Notes under the pieces: model-generated
Told to the model about the DNA's origin: nothing
Seen by the model: the letters and a program-made list of their open reading frames with translations, nothing else
Database searches by the model: none
In this document: one piece after another, positions 16,269 to 24,879 of the stretch
Position numbering within the stretch: position 1 is the stretch's first letter
How the letters are laid out: each line of letters opens with the position of its first letter
Program-made: the position numbers and the translations under genes
Assembly (NCBI RefSeq): GCF_011059185.1
Contig: NZ_JAALFE010000024.1
Location: forward strand, 1 to 47,204
Source of the DNA: Paragemmobacter kunshanensis
Lineage (GTDB): Bacteria; Pseudomonadota; Alphaproteobacteria; Rhodobacterales; Rhodobacteraceae
Direction of reading: 5' to 3'
DNA length: 47,204 bases

Positions 16269-17819
16269 GGGCTTATTCTGTTGAAAAACGCAGCTTGCGT
16301 GAAGCCTTGGTCGCTGATTCAATTTCCACGTGGCAGGTGGAGATGAACGGCGATGATGGGATCGCGACAGCAAGCGCAGGGCGCTCTTTTCTACGAGTTC
16401 TCGATCGAGACACATGTCCCGGCCGACCATATGCTCCGGGCGGTGGACCGGTTTGTCGATCTGGCCGATATCCGGCAGCATCTGGCCCCGTTCTACAGCT
16501 CCACCGGGCGACCGTCGGTTGATCCCGAACTGATGATCCGGATGCTACTTGTTGGCTACATCATGGGTATCCGTTCGGAACGTCGGCTGTGCGAAGAGGT
16601 CCATCTCAACCTCGCCTACCGCTGGTTCTGCCGCCTCGATCTGACCGCCCCGGTGCCGGACCACTCGACCTTCTCCAAGAACCGACATGGCCGTTTCAGA
16701 GACAGCAATCTGCTGCGCCATCTGTTCGAAACGGTGGTTGCCCGCTGCATCGCGGAGGGATTGGCAAGCGGCCAGCGCTTTGCGGCAGACGCCAGCATCA
16801 TTAAAGCGGACGCGAACCGGCAGAACTCAACGCCCAAGGCGGATTGGCAGCCTGACAAGATCGATCCCGAGGAGGTGCCCAAGGCGGTCAGGGAATACCT
16901 GGCTACGCTCGATGATGCGGCGTTCGGCGCGGCAAGCCCGGTCGAGCCGAAGTTCACCTCGCATTCCGATCCCGCGTCACAATGGACCGGGGCACGGGGT
17001 GGACCAGCCTATTTTGCATATTCCACCAACTACTTGATCGATACCGACAATGGCGTGATCCTTGACGTAGAGGCCTCCCGTTCGATCCGCCAGGCTGAAG
17101 TCGGGTCGGTGCGCACCATGATTGATCGTGTGAGCGATACCTTCGCTCTACAACCAGAATGCCTGATCGCCGACACTGCCTACGGCACGGGCGAGATGCT
17201 GGACTGGCTGGATCGCCAGCGCGGGATCGCGCCTCATATCCCGGTGTTTGACAATTCGACTCGCCGGGATGGAACATTTGAACGCACCGACTTCACCTAT
17301 GACGCCGAGCAGGACACCTACACCTGTCCGGGCGGCAAGGAGTTGAAACAGAACCGTCGGGCCTTCACGACGGCCAGAGAGCAGAAGCCGGACGAGCATG
17401 GGATGCTGCGCTACCGGGCCAGCAAAGCCGACTGCGATGTCTGCGAACTGAAAGCACGCTGCTGCCCGAAGGCGCCTGCGCGCAAGGTGCTCCGGTCGAT
17501 CTACGAGCCATCCCGCGATCGGGCCCGTGAGATCGCTCAGACCACGGAATACGCGATCTCCTGCAAACTGAGGAAGAAGGTCGAGATGCTGTTCGCCCAT
17601 CTGAAGCGGATCCTGGGGCTGAACCGTCTTCGATTGCGGGGCCCTCTCGGCGCGCGCGACGAATTCCACCTCGCAGCCACCGCCCAGAACCTCCGGAAGC
17701 TCGCAAAGCTCCTACCCCCACCACAAATCGCCTGCTGAATAGAGGCCGGCCAACACGCGCTCAATTTCGGGACACACCCACAGAGGCTACTGGGGCGAGT
17801 TTTTCAACGGAATAGGCTC
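16269..17819 (+). mobile_element. IS1182-type insertion sequence
   Basis: An element of about 1.55 kb bounded by imperfect 21-bp inverted repeats. The left end reads GGGCTTATTCTGTTGAAAAAC (16269-16289) in 21 positions with three mismatches to the reverse complement of 17799-17819. One transposase gene fills it and is intact. No convincing target duplication is visible, so the ends may be off by a few bases. Confidence 0.75.
16353..17738 (+). CDS. IS1182-family transposase
   Basis: DDE transposase of 461 residues that cuts and moves the surrounding element. The N-terminal DUF772-type region (HMLRAVDRFVDL, GRPSVDPELMIRMLLVGYIMGIRSERRLCEEV, VPDHSTFSKNRH) is typical of IS1182. The catalytic acids are in FAADASIIKAD, LIADTAYGTGEMLDWL and KKVEMLFAHLKRILGLNRLRLRG. 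A CxxC-type cluster (CDVCELKARCCPK) lies between them, as is usual. The frame is complete, so the element could be active. Confidence 0.92.
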   Translation: MMGSRQQAQGALFYEFSIETHVPADHMLRAVDRFVDLADIRQHLAPFYSSTGRPSVDPELMIRMLLVGYIMGIRSERRLCEEVHLNLAYRWFCRLDLTAPVPDHSTFSKNRHGRFRDSNLLRHLFETVVARCIAEGLASGQRFAADASIIKADANRQNSTPKADWQPDKIDPEEVPKAVREYLATLDDAAFGAASPVEPKFTSHSDPASQWTGARGGPAYFAYSTNYLIDTDNGVILDVEASRSIRQAEVGSVRTMIDRVSDTFALQPECLIADTAYGTGEMLDWLDRQRGIAPHIPVFDNSTRRDGTFERTDFTYDAEQDTYTCPGGKELKQNRRAFTTAREQKPDEHGMLRYRASKADCDVCELKARCCPKAPARKVLRSIYEPSRDRAREIAQTTEYAISCKLRKKVEMLFAHLKRILGLNRLRLRGPLGARDEFHLAATAQNLRKLAKLLPPPQIAC

Positions 17820-17954
17820 GGTGCGGCCTTGCGGCAGCGCGGCGGCGGCGGCCCGGAGCCAATCTTCTTCACCGGTCCTTCGCGACATCGCTTAATATCT
17901 CGGGGTCACGCGATGTTGACGCCTGGGCCGGGAGGGACGGATGGAGAAAGTCTC

Positions 17955-18587
17955 ATGTCCAAAATCCAACTCCCCGCCATCAAGCCGAAGCGACGCCCTT
18001 GGAACCGTGGCAGGCTCGTTGGCCAGAAACGGCCTCTGCTGCCGAAACAGGTCTGGGCGATCCGTGCGCGCCTCGAACTCGCGAGCAACCTTCGCGATCT
18101 CGCTCTGTTCAATCTCGCCATCGACAGCAAGTTGCGGGGCTGCGACCTCGTCGGTCTGAGGGTCGCCCAGCTCGTTGTCGGCGATCGTGTCCGCGAACGC
18201 GTATCGGTCATCCAGAGCAAGACGCGCCGCCCCGTTCAGTTCGAAGTCACGGAAAACACCCGAGCTTCGATCTCGGAGTGGGTGAAGCGGCCGGAGATGA
18301 TCGGCTGCGCCTTCCTGTTCCCGAGCCGGTTTCACGCCAGGCCGCACATTTCGACGCGACAATACGCGCGGCTCGTCCGAGAGTGGGTGACGGCGATCGG
18401 TCTCGAGCCGAGCGGCTACGGTACGCACTCGTTGAGGCGCACCAAGGCTGCACAAATCTACCGCAAAACAGGCAATCTTCGCGCGGTCCAGCTCCTGCTC
18501 GGTCACACCAAGGTGGACAGTACGGTCCGGTACCTGGGCGTTGAACTTGAGGATGCTCTGAGCATCGCGGAGTCGGTCGACATTTGA
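17955..18587 (+). CDS. Short tyrosine recombinase (integrase)
   Basis: Site-specific recombinase of 210 residues, about the size of FimB-type proteins, with a catalytic domain and almost no core-binding domain. Visible catalytic residues: Arg in SKLRGCDLVGL, His and Arg in THSLRRT, His in LLGHTKVDSTVRY, where the final tyrosine is part of that box or of a nearby position. The ATG at 17955 follows an AGAAAG-like site; the in-frame upstream extension overlaps the insertion sequence flank. It lies 135 bases after the IS1182 element and 7 bases before a perfect palindrome, a candidate recombination site. Confidence 0.87.
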   Translation: MSKIQLPAIKPKRRPWNRGRLVGQKRPLLPKQVWAIRARLELASNLRDLALFNLAIDSKLRGCDLVGLRVAQLVVGDRVRERVSVIQSKTRRPVQFEVTENTRASISEWVKRPEMIGCAFLFPSRFHARPHISTRQYARLVREWVTAIGLEPSGYGTHSLRRTKAAQIYRKTGNLRAVQLLLGHTKVDSTVRYLGVELEDALSIAESVDI

Positions 18588-18594
18588 TACCTTC

Positions 18595-18618
18595 GGCGAA
18601 CGGCGTACGCCGTTCGCC
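18595..18618. repeat. Perfect 24-bp palindrome after the integrase
   Basis: Twelve bases, GGCGAACGGCGT, followed directly by their reverse complement, with no spacer, starting 7 bases after the integrase stop codon. No T-run follows, so it is a poor intrinsic terminator. It could be a recombination or attachment site for the integrase, or a protein-binding palindrome. Its left half shares GAACGGC with the dispersed intergenic repeats. Confidence 0.7.
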
Positions 18619-18735
18619 AGCCGAGACCGGACGTGCGAAGACCTACCTGCCGACGTGGGCTTCGAGCCCAGACTCACCGATGCTGCGGGGCGCGCGAATG
18701 TCGGCTTTCGTCCGGCGCGTCGCACCATGATGGAG

Positions 18736-19587
18736 TTAGTCAGCTTCCACCAAGTCACTCCGGGCATCGCGGATGATCATCCACGACGAATGCAGGAAAA
18801 GCCCCGCGATCGCGAACGCGACGATCAGGTCGGGCCATGCACTGCCAAGCCACGCGACCAGCCCGGCGGCGATGACCACGGCGAGGTTGCCGATGGCGTC
18901 GTTGCGAGAGAACAGCCAGACGGCTCGCATATTGGCATCACCCTTGCGGTGCTTTAGCAGCGGCAGCACCGCGAGGATGTTTACGATCAGCGCACCTACC
19001 GCGAAGGCTCCCATCAACCCGGCTTCTGGCGTGGTCTGGTTGAGGACACGCCAGAGCGTGCTGCCGACAACGCCAAGGCCCAGAAGGCCCAGAAACACGC
19101 CTTGGATCATCGCCGACCGCGCCCGCCATGTCAGGCTCCAGCCGATGGCGAGCAGGCCCAGAAACGTGATCGCACCATCGCCCAGAAAATCGAGCGCGTC
19201 TGCCTTCAGCGCCTGCGAACCGGACAGGAACCCGCCGAACATTTCGACCACGCCGTATCCGAGATTGAGCGCGACCACGATCCAGAGCGCGCGGCGATAG
19301 CTCGGGTCCTTGTAGGCCGGATCGGACGATGTATCGCCGTCCTCGATCTTCTCGAAACCGTAGCCGGTCGCGTCGAGCGCGGGCCGCACTTTCGGCAGAT
19401 CGCCGTCCGCGATCCGCAATGTCATGATGTGGGTGGCGGCGGACACTTTCACGTCGCCTTCGGCCACGCCCGCAGACCGGGCCGCGCGCTCGATCTCGGC
19501 GGCATCTTTCGCGCAGTCCATGCCTTGCACCCGCATTCGGATCGGGGAGGAGGCTGTCGCCAACTTGCTGTTATCGGGCTGGCTCAT
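18736..19587 (-). CDS. HMA-domain/CDF-type heavy metal exporter
   Basis: Protein of 283 residues. Residues 15-85 form a heavy-metal-associated-like domain (RMRVQGMDCAKDAAEIERAA; the usual CxxC is reduced to one cysteine). A cation diffusion facilitator membrane part follows, with about six segments: ADALDFLGDG in segment 2 (acidic metal site instead of HxxxD) and SRNDAIGNLAV in segment 5. The cytoplasmic C-terminal CDF domain is missing and the protein ends soon after the last segment. It likely expels Cd, Zn, Co or Pb. AAGGA lies before the ATG. It is divergent from a CmtR-like sensor 63 bases away, its likely repressor. Confidence 0.85.
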   Translation of the reverse strand: MSQPDNSKLATASSPIRMRVQGMDCAKDAAEIERAARSAGVAEGDVKVSAATHIMTLRIADGDLPKVRPALDATGYGFEKIEDGDTSSDPAYKDPSYRRALWIVVALNLGYGVVEMFGGFLSGSQALKADALDFLGDGAITFLGLLAIGWSLTWRARSAMIQGVFLGLLGLGVVGSTLWRVLNQTTPEAGLMGAFAVGALIVNILAVLPLLKHRKGDANMRAVWLFSRNDAIGNLAVVIAAGLVAWLGSAWPDLIVAFAIAGLFLHSSWMIIRDARSDLVEAD

Positions 19588-19650
19588 GTGCGATCCTTTT
19601 TGTGGTGGCGGGCGAAAAGGTACGCTGCTAACGTATCAGTGGATAATGAT
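19588..19650. promoter_or_regulatory. Divergent metal-resistance promoter region
   Basis: A 63-base spacer between the exporter and the ArsR-type sensor. An imperfect dyad TATC-AGTG-GATA and the AT-rich TAATGATAT lie right before the sensor start, a normal place for an ArsR/SmtB operator. The exact site is not certain. Confidence 0.4.
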
Positions 19651-20001
19651 ATGACAGCGCAAAACATTCAAGACGATCTTTCGGCACCCGATACACTGGA
19701 ACTGCGGGCAAAGCTCTTCCGGGGCCTAAGCGATCCCAGCCGTCTGACGATCCTCGATGCGCTGGTGTCGGACGAACGCAACGTGCAGGAAATCGTCGGG
19801 CATACGGGTTTGGGTCAGCCCAACGTCTCGAACCATCTGCGCTGTCTGCTGGAATGCGGGCTGGTCAGTCGCCGCAGCAAAGGCCGCTTCGTTCGGTATC
19901 GTCTGGCGGACAGGCGGGTCGCCGATCTCATCCGTGATGCAGATCAGCTACTTGCCTCGACAGCCAACGGAGTTGATGCCTGCCAAAGCTATACGGACTA
20001 A
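19651..20001 (+). CDS. cmtR: CmtR-like ArsR-family metal sensor
   Basis: Winged-helix repressor of 116 residues. The recognition-helix segment PNVSNHLRCLLECGLVSRRSKGRFVRYRLAD closely parallels CmtR, in which Cys57 and Cys61 (C-x3-C) bind Cd or Pb. The same C-x3-C is present here (RCLLECG), and a further cysteine near the C-terminus (VDACQSY) matches the third CmtR ligand in position. It should release DNA when Cd or Pb binds, freeing the divergent exporter gene. ATG 19651 matches the family length; a long in-frame extension upstream runs through the exporter gene and is rejected. Confidence 0.85.
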   Translation: MTAQNIQDDLSAPDTLELRAKLFRGLSDPSRLTILDALVSDERNVQEIVGHTGLGQPNVSNHLRCLLECGLVSRRSKGRFVRYRLADRRVADLIRDADQLLASTANGVDACQSYTD

Positions 20002-20217
20002 CCGGCGCGACCTGCTGCAATGTCCTATCGGTGCGCCAAACCTGAAGCAGCCATCTGCGCATCCGCAGCGAATGCACCCTTTGTCCCGCATTGCCGACCT
20101 CCGCCTGCCTGCCCGTGCAGCGCGGGGCCTTGAATGAACGGTTTGGGGAAGCCGCGCTGCGGCGTTGGTGCTCCTGGCGAACGGAGGCTATGGGCCGTGA
20201 GAGACTTGGGCGATCGG
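20002..20217. repeat. Degenerate intergenic repeat between convergent genes
   Basis: No gene is seen. A divergent copy of the dispersed motif reads GAACGGAGGCTATGGGCCG at 20179-20197, close to the 3' end of the convergent SEC-C gene. GCAGCGAATG near 20068 also recalls the repeat flanks seen at 12755. Confidence 0.5.
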
Positions 20218-20901
20218 TCAGTTCCGACCGCAACATTGCTTGTATTTGCGGCCCGACCCACAGGAGCATGGGTCGTTCCGCCCGGGCCGGGGACCGGCGT
20301 TGAACGGCATCTCGGAACGATTTGCGGGCTCCATGCGGGAAAGCTCGGGACGAGACTGATAGAGTATCGTCGCAACGCAGTTCGGGATCAGATTGGGTGC
20401 TTCAAGGTCGATTTCGTCGATCTCCTCATCCGTGAACTTGCTGTGGCCAGTGTATATTTCCTGAAGCGCCATCAAGAAGATCATCGTCGTCCGCGTCTCT
20501 TCGTCGGCCTGAGCGAGCAGTCGATCCCAAGCATCCGGTCTTAGCCCCAAAGCGCGAGTGAAGCCATCGATCCAAGGCTCCCACATCACCTCATCACTGT
20601 TGGGGTCAACCTCGTAGATGGGTTCGATCCAAGGTGAGAGGGTCATCGCCTCCGCAACCGAGTTGTAGTGAGCCATGACCGCACCGACCGTGGCTTCGGC
20701 GGTTTTCTGATCGGGAAAATTTGCCTCACCTGTCTCTCCCCAGACATGGGACATCCATTCCGAGGGCGGGATCATATCCGGGCAGGCAAGAACACCGACT
20801 ACGTAGCCATCAAGTTCACTGAGCGTCATGGGCATGTTCTCGATGGGCAGCGCATGCAACAGCGCGCTGAGACGCTCGAGTTCCTGATCGGACTGGTCCA
20901 T
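20218..20901 (-). CDS. UPF0149/YecA-like protein with C-terminal SEC-C metal motif
   Basis: Protein of 227 residues from the ATG at 20901, which has GGGAGGT in front; an in-frame extension to 20949 is rejected. The N-terminal 190 residues match the all-helical UPF0149 (YgfB/YecA) family ([26 protein letters not shown] at the start). The last 22 residues are a SEC-C zinc motif, [13 protein letters not shown] then KYKQCCG, like that at the C-terminus of SecA. Such proteins may bind ribosomes or SecB-type partners; the function is not established here. Confidence 0.85.
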   Translation of the reverse strand: MDQSDQELERLSALLHALPIENMPMTLSELDGYVVGVLACPDMIPPSEWMSHVWGETGEANFPDQKTAEATVGAVMAHYNSVAEAMTLSPWIEPIYEVDPNSDEVMWEPWIDGFTRALGLRPDAWDRLLAQADEETRTTMIFLMALQEIYTGHSKFTDEEIDEIDLEAPNLIPNCVATILYQSRPELSRMEPANRSEMPFNAGPRPGRNDPCSCGSGRKYKQCCGRN

Positions 20902-21250
20902 AAATACCTCCCGGTGTTGCTCGGAGTTTTTTACTCTGCGCGACGCCAACCCGCAATCCGCGCGAAGCCTGCTTCAAGCTCGGACAGGAAGATTGCTGCA
21001 GGCACCCCGAATGTCCGCAGTGGTGAAGCCGCGACGTAGCATCAGATCGTCGCGCCAACGTCTGCAAAGGGCCGTTCGTTGGTCTGGCTGCCTCACTTTG
21101 GCCTCGAGCGCGTCGCAGTGCCCCAGTTCGGCATGGAACTCAAAGCGATCTGTCGCAACGAAGCTTGAGCCTTCGTTTAATTGAAGCGGGAGATTGACAG
21201 GCCGAGTGAAGGACGCCCCTATCACCATATTTAAACAAGGCAGGTGGGGC
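20902..21250. other. Non-coding spacer with reversed repeat fragment
   Basis: About 350 bases without a supportable gene. GGGCCGTTCG near 21070 is a reversed piece of the dispersed GAACGGC...GGGCCG repeat, and CGAATGTCCGCAGTGG near 21009 recalls its flank. It contains the promoters of the divergent neighbours. Confidence 0.4.
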
Positions 21251-23383
21251 ATGGTGTTTGGCGTTTTCAGGAAGATGTTCGGGGGAAAGAACGCTGCAGG
21301 GCGGAACAAGGATCTTCCTGTGATTAGCGAGGCGGCCGGCTCAGGCGATGATGGCGTGGACAGTGAGCGCCGCAGCCGTTTTGAGGACTTTGAACGGGAA
21401 ACGAGGGAGCGCCTTGAGGCACAATCCCATGAAATGCCAGGGCAGGCTTACTTCAGCCAATTACAGGCCCTGCAAGAAAGTATATCGGATCGCAGGTACA
21501 TGGACGCAGCAACCGCGGCGCGCAAGAGCCTGCCACTCATTCGCAAGTGGCTCGAGGATCCCAGAGGCAACGGCAAGAGGCTCAGCCTGAGCATGCCCGC
21601 GCTCACTCAAGGCGGCACCATGCTGGCCATCACCGGTGACCGGAAGGGACTGGCGATGCTGCATGATCTGGTATCAGAATTCGATCATCTCGAGGAATAC
21701 CGCGCCGATGCCGAAAAGCATCTTGCCGCCATCGACCTCTTCAACGCTATTCGCAAGGCTGTCGCAGCGAAGCCTGGCATCTTGCAGAACAAGATGAAGT
21801 CGGAGGTGGGCGCCGAGGATGGCCGCCTTGTCAGCAACCTGATCTCGTGGCTGGAGAAGGCTGGCGAGATCACCCGCGCCAAGAACGGAAAGACCTACGC
21901 GCTCTACGTAGATGGCGTCGAGATGAGTGCCAAGGACGCTTCGGCAATCTACACCGAGCCGCCGCGTCCTGGGTCTCATCAGGCCAGATCCAAGCCGGGC
22001 AAACTCATCGAACTCAACCTCGACAAGCTGACCTTGTTGCCGCTGCCACCATCCCCGGAGGCCTGGAGCAGCCAGTTTACGCTGCCTGCGACCTCTGAGA
22101 CATTCGAGGATGCCGAAGGCGTTTGGCGTGAACTTACTGTAGAGGCGATCGCACCCGCGGATCGCCCGGACCCTGCCTTCCGGAAACACTTCACCACGCG
22201 CGGCGGTGTCCTTTCCTTTGATGATCTTGCAAAGTCCGAGGCAAGTCTCGGTGCGCCGGGTGCAGTGATGTTCACCTCCGAGCAGGACGGCACCCCGATG
22301 ATCGAACGACTGGAGCGTCCGATCTATGCGCTTGATGTTCATCCCGAGGGCCAAGGCTTCGCGACACGGTCGAAAACGAATATTCTGACCGTCTATGGTG
22401 AGGACCTGAAGGTCGATTTCGAGACCGACCTTTCCGCCACGCCCGAAGTCGCAGCAGGGCGCCGCCGTCTCGATCTTGACGGGGAAGGTGGTATCCTTTG
22501 GGGCGAACCCCACTTGGCGCTCAACTGCATCGCGCTTAGCCCTAACCGAGACCGCTACCTTTACACACATGTGGATGAAGCGTGGTGCATCGACCGGGAC
22601 GGAAAGCCCCTCTGGGGTGTCCGCATGCCCGAGCGTCCGGTAGAGGCCTATCATCAGACCTTTGAATTGGGCGGCATAGGCGGACATACGGGAACCGCCG
22701 TGGAAATCGAGGAGGCCCTCGGAGAGTTTGGGCTTGCGCTGCCGGTAACGCCGGATGAGATCCGGCGGCAATACCGCGGTCTAGTGCGTAAGCTGCACCC
22801 GGACCTCAGCCCAGGCAACGAGGAGCGGATGAAGGCGGTCAACGCGGCTTACGAGACGCTGACTGGGGCCAGCCACGATGATCTGCAGGGTAAGGGAAGT
22901 GCCAAGGACTTGCTGACGTTCTCCGCCACCGTGACGTTCATGACCGGCGGCGGTCCTGACCGCCTTCAGGCTGCGGCCTTCTCGGGGCGTGGCGACTCGG
23001 TGTTGCTGGGAACCTCCCAGGGACGGGTCCTGCGCATTGATGCTTCCGGCAAGCCGATCGCTCTATACGATGTGGGCAGCGCGCCGATCCGGGTCCTGGA
23101 GACGGATCGCTACCTCTACATCCAGACATTCACCCGGCTTTACGTGCTTGAAGGAGACCGCCTAGTGGGGCTGCAGGACTGCACGACCAAGTGCGACTTG
23201 CTGGTCGACGAAGGCTTGGTCTTGCTAGTCGAGAATAAGGGCGTGCGGGTGCTAACGGAGGCGGGCCGACTGCTGGGCGTTGCGCTAACCAAGGCACCGA
23301 TCCGCCGGGCTGGGATCGAGGATGGCGTGCTTGTCGTCGAAACGCGAACTCATCGCGGCCGGTTCAGCGGTCTCGTTGCGTAG
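21251..23383 (+). CDS. J-domain protein within a beta-propeller-like protein
   Basis: Protein of 710 residues from the ATG at 21251 (GGTGGGG upstream); a TTG at 21194 is an alternative. After a charged start, residues about 160-215 look like a winged helix (KPGILQNKMKSEVG, NLISWLEKAGEITRAKNGKTYALY). Residues about 350-480 and 550-700 are beta-rich repeats like a WD40 or PQQ propeller (IYALDVHPEGQGFATRS, AAAFSGRGDSVLLGTSQGRVLRIDASG). Between these halves sits a J-domain (VTPDEIRRQYRGLVRKLHPDLSPGNEERMKAVNAAYETL, HPD near residue 515), which would recruit DnaK. Bracketing of a J-domain by propeller halves is unusual. No partner gene is adjacent; the role is unknown. Confidence 0.75.
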   Translation: MVFGVFRKMFGGKNAAGRNKDLPVISEAAGSGDDGVDSERRSRFEDFERETRERLEAQSHEMPGQAYFSQLQALQESISDRRYMDAATAARKSLPLIRKWLEDPRGNGKRLSLSMPALTQGGTMLAITGDRKGLAMLHDLVSEFDHLEEYRADAEKHLAAIDLFNAIRKAVAAKPGILQNKMKSEVGAEDGRLVSNLISWLEKAGEITRAKNGKTYALYVDGVEMSAKDASAIYTEPPRPGSHQARSKPGKLIELNLDKLTLLPLPPSPEAWSSQFTLPATSETFEDAEGVWRELTVEAIAPADRPDPAFRKHFTTRGGVLSFDDLAKSEASLGAPGAVMFTSEQDGTPMIERLERPIYALDVHPEGQGFATRSKTNILTVYGEDLKVDFETDLSATPEVAAGRRRLDLDGEGGILWGEPHLALNCIALSPNRDRYLYTHVDEAWCIDRDGKPLWGVRMPERPVEAYHQTFELGGIGGHTGTAVEIEEALGEFGLALPVTPDEIRRQYRGLVRKLHPDLSPGNEERMKAVNAAYETLTGASHDDLQGKGSAKDLLTFSATVTFMTGGGPDRLQAAAFSGRGDSVLLGTSQGRVLRIDASGKPIALYDVGSAPIRVLETDRYLYIQTFTRLYVLEGDRLVGLQDCTTKCDLLVDEGLVLLVENKGVRVLTEAGRLLGVALTKAPIRRAGIEDGVLVVETRTHRGRFSGLVA

Positions 23384-23663
23384 CACGTGAGCGATGCAGC
23401 TGTTCCGCTTGCACCGCATCGCCGCCGGTCGACCCACAGCGAGCAGCACCTTTAGGGACCGGCAGGAACGTCCTGCATTGTTGAGGTTGGCTTGCCGGAC
23501 CACGCTACACAGTGTCACCAATGACCGGTCTAGGGACGTCGCAGCGCAGCATTGGCCAACCCGGTGAACGGCACCAACGGGCCGAAGTCAACAGATGACA
23601 CCGGCGCTTTGGGGAGCCGAGGCAGATCTGACAGAGGCCAGTTTAATCAAGCCACAGGCTTTG
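23384..23663. repeat. Spacer with dispersed intergenic repeat copy
   Basis: 280 bases between convergent genes, with no gene. A good copy of the repeat motif reads GAACGGCACCAACGGGCCG at 23566-23584; ATGACCGGTC at 23521 is shared with the copy near 30364. Confidence 0.55.
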
Positions 23664-24356
23664 TCAGTCTTCTCCCGGTCGAGGGCGGGCCACGTTCGCC
23701 TGGGCCTTCGGGAGGTTGAAGAGCGCGACGAAGTCTCGGCACAGCGCGGCATCGCCGTAAACCTGTACGCCAACAGTCTCTGGCGCCACGTCCCCGTAGA
23801 AGACAGCCGCGAGGGGTGGCGCGGCTTGCGCTTTGAAGCGGAGGCCAGCCCGTTCCGCCGCGCCGCGTTCCACTGGCATGGCGCCGTCATCCAATCGTGC
23901 GGTGAACTGCGCCGTCCCGATTTCAAAGACTATGACCAGGGAGGTGCCGCGTGCGGCTGCCGTATCCAGCATGGTGCGCAATGACAGCATGAAGGAGACA
24001 GGGGAGAGTGGCAGCGTCGGGTCGTGCAATGGCGATGCGGCGGCCCAGCGACCGATCGCCTGCAGGATCGGCTCGGCCGCGTATCCCCATTCCGTCAGGC
24101 CATAAAGCTGCGCCGGAGTTGGCTGGGGGGCGGTGGACCGAACAACGACACCATTGGCCTCCAGGCCGGCAAGGCGTTCTGTCAGCACCTTGGCGCTGAT
24201 CCCAGGCAGATCTGCGCGGATGCCACTGAAACGGCGTGGCCCGAACATGAGTTCCCGCACGATCAGCATCGCCCAGCGTTCACCGAGAAGTTCAAGCCCG
24301 AAGGCAGTGCCGCAGGCATCTGCATACCACCGTCCGTGGGGGGATTTCGCCGACAT
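23664..24356 (-). CDS. HxlR-family regulator with C-terminal SCP2-like domain
   Basis: Regulator of 230 residues from the ATG at 24356 (MSAKSPHGRWYADACGTAFGLELLGERWAMLIVRELMFGPRRFSGI). The N-terminal 110 residues are a classic HxlR winged helix (GERW, FGPRRFSGIRADLPGISAKVLTERLAGLEANGVV). The remainder has the pattern of an SCP2-like sterol/lipid-binding fold often joined to HxlR in Rhodobacterales and relatives, a possible ligand pocket. It is divergent from the seven-gene operon starting at 24445. Longer in-frame starts (24377, 24431) would place operator-like repeats inside the gene and are less likely. Confidence 0.82.
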   Translation of the reverse strand: MSAKSPHGRWYADACGTAFGLELLGERWAMLIVRELMFGPRRFSGIRADLPGISAKVLTERLAGLEANGVVVRSTAPQPTPAQLYGLTEWGYAAEPILQAIGRWAAASPLHDPTLPLSPVSFMLSLRTMLDTAAARGTSLVIVFEIGTAQFTARLDDGAMPVERGAAERAGLRFKAQAAPPLAAVFYGDVAPETVGVQVYGDAALCRDFVALFNLPKAQANVARPRPGED

Positions 24357-24357
24357 G

Positions 24358-24390
24358 GTTACTTTTTGTTTCTTCATAGTTGCTTTTTGT
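24358..24390. promoter_or_regulatory. Direct-repeat operator for the HxlR regulator
   Basis: GTTACTTTTTGT at 24358-24369 and GTTGCTTTTTGT at 24379-24390 are 12-base direct repeats with one mismatch, 21 bases apart, so on the same face of the helix two turns apart. They lie just upstream of the regulator start and about 55 bases before the divergent operon. A repeated site of this kind suits an HxlR dimer controlling both genes. Confidence 0.6.
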
Positions 24391-24444
24391 AATCTCATGC
24401 CGCTACGCTGTCCATAATTACGATACGGCAAGGGAGGAATGGCA

Positions 24445-24879
24445 ATGTCGCAAATGATCTTCGTGAACCTGCCGGTCGCGGACCTGAGGCGATCTGTCGA
24501 ATTTTACGAGGCCATCGGCTTTTCCCTGGACCCGCGGTTCAGCAACGACCAGGCGGCCAGCATGGTCCTGTCGGACACCATTTGCGTGATGCTGCTGACC
24601 CATGAGTTCTGGGCAACTTTTACGGATCGTCGCCGCGTCGATCCGGCGCAGGAGGCGCAGGTGCTGCTTTGCATCAGCCGTGAAGACAGGGCAGCCGTTG
24701 ATGCCATTACTGAAGCGGCGGTTTCTGCCGGAGGCATGGCCGACCCATGCCCGGCGCAGGACCACGGCTTCATGTATGGACGCAGTTTTGCGGATCCCGA
24801 TGGCCATATCTGGGAGCCCATGTGGATGAGCGCCGAGGCCGTCGAGAATGGTCCGGCGGAGGTGTCCAATGCCGGTTGA
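24445..24879 (+). CDS. VOC-family protein (glyoxalase/bleomycin resistance fold)
   Basis: Protein of 144 residues, first gene of a tightly packed operon. The start is ATG 24445, with GGGAGG 7 bases upstream; ATG 24439 is too close to that site. It has the two beta-alpha-beta-beta-beta repeats of the VOC fold (MIFVNLPVADLRRSVEFYEAIGF at the start; FADPDGHIWEPMWM at the end, with the metal-ligand glutamate). The CFAEDPDGH-like end and the lack of an N-terminal metal histidine suggest a lactoylglutathione lyase relative of unknown substrate. Its stop overlaps the next gene by 11 bases. Confidence 0.85.
   Translation: MSQMIFVNLPVADLRRSVEFYEAIGFSLDPRFSNDQAASMVLSDTICVMLLTHEFWATFTDRRRVDPAQEAQVLLCISREDRAAVDAITEAAVSAGGMADPCPAQDHGFMYGRSFADPDGHIWEPMWMSAEAVENGPAEVSNAG

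Noticed and set aside
18595-18618. Intrinsic terminator after the integrase.
   Set aside because: The stem is perfect but no T-run follows on either strand.
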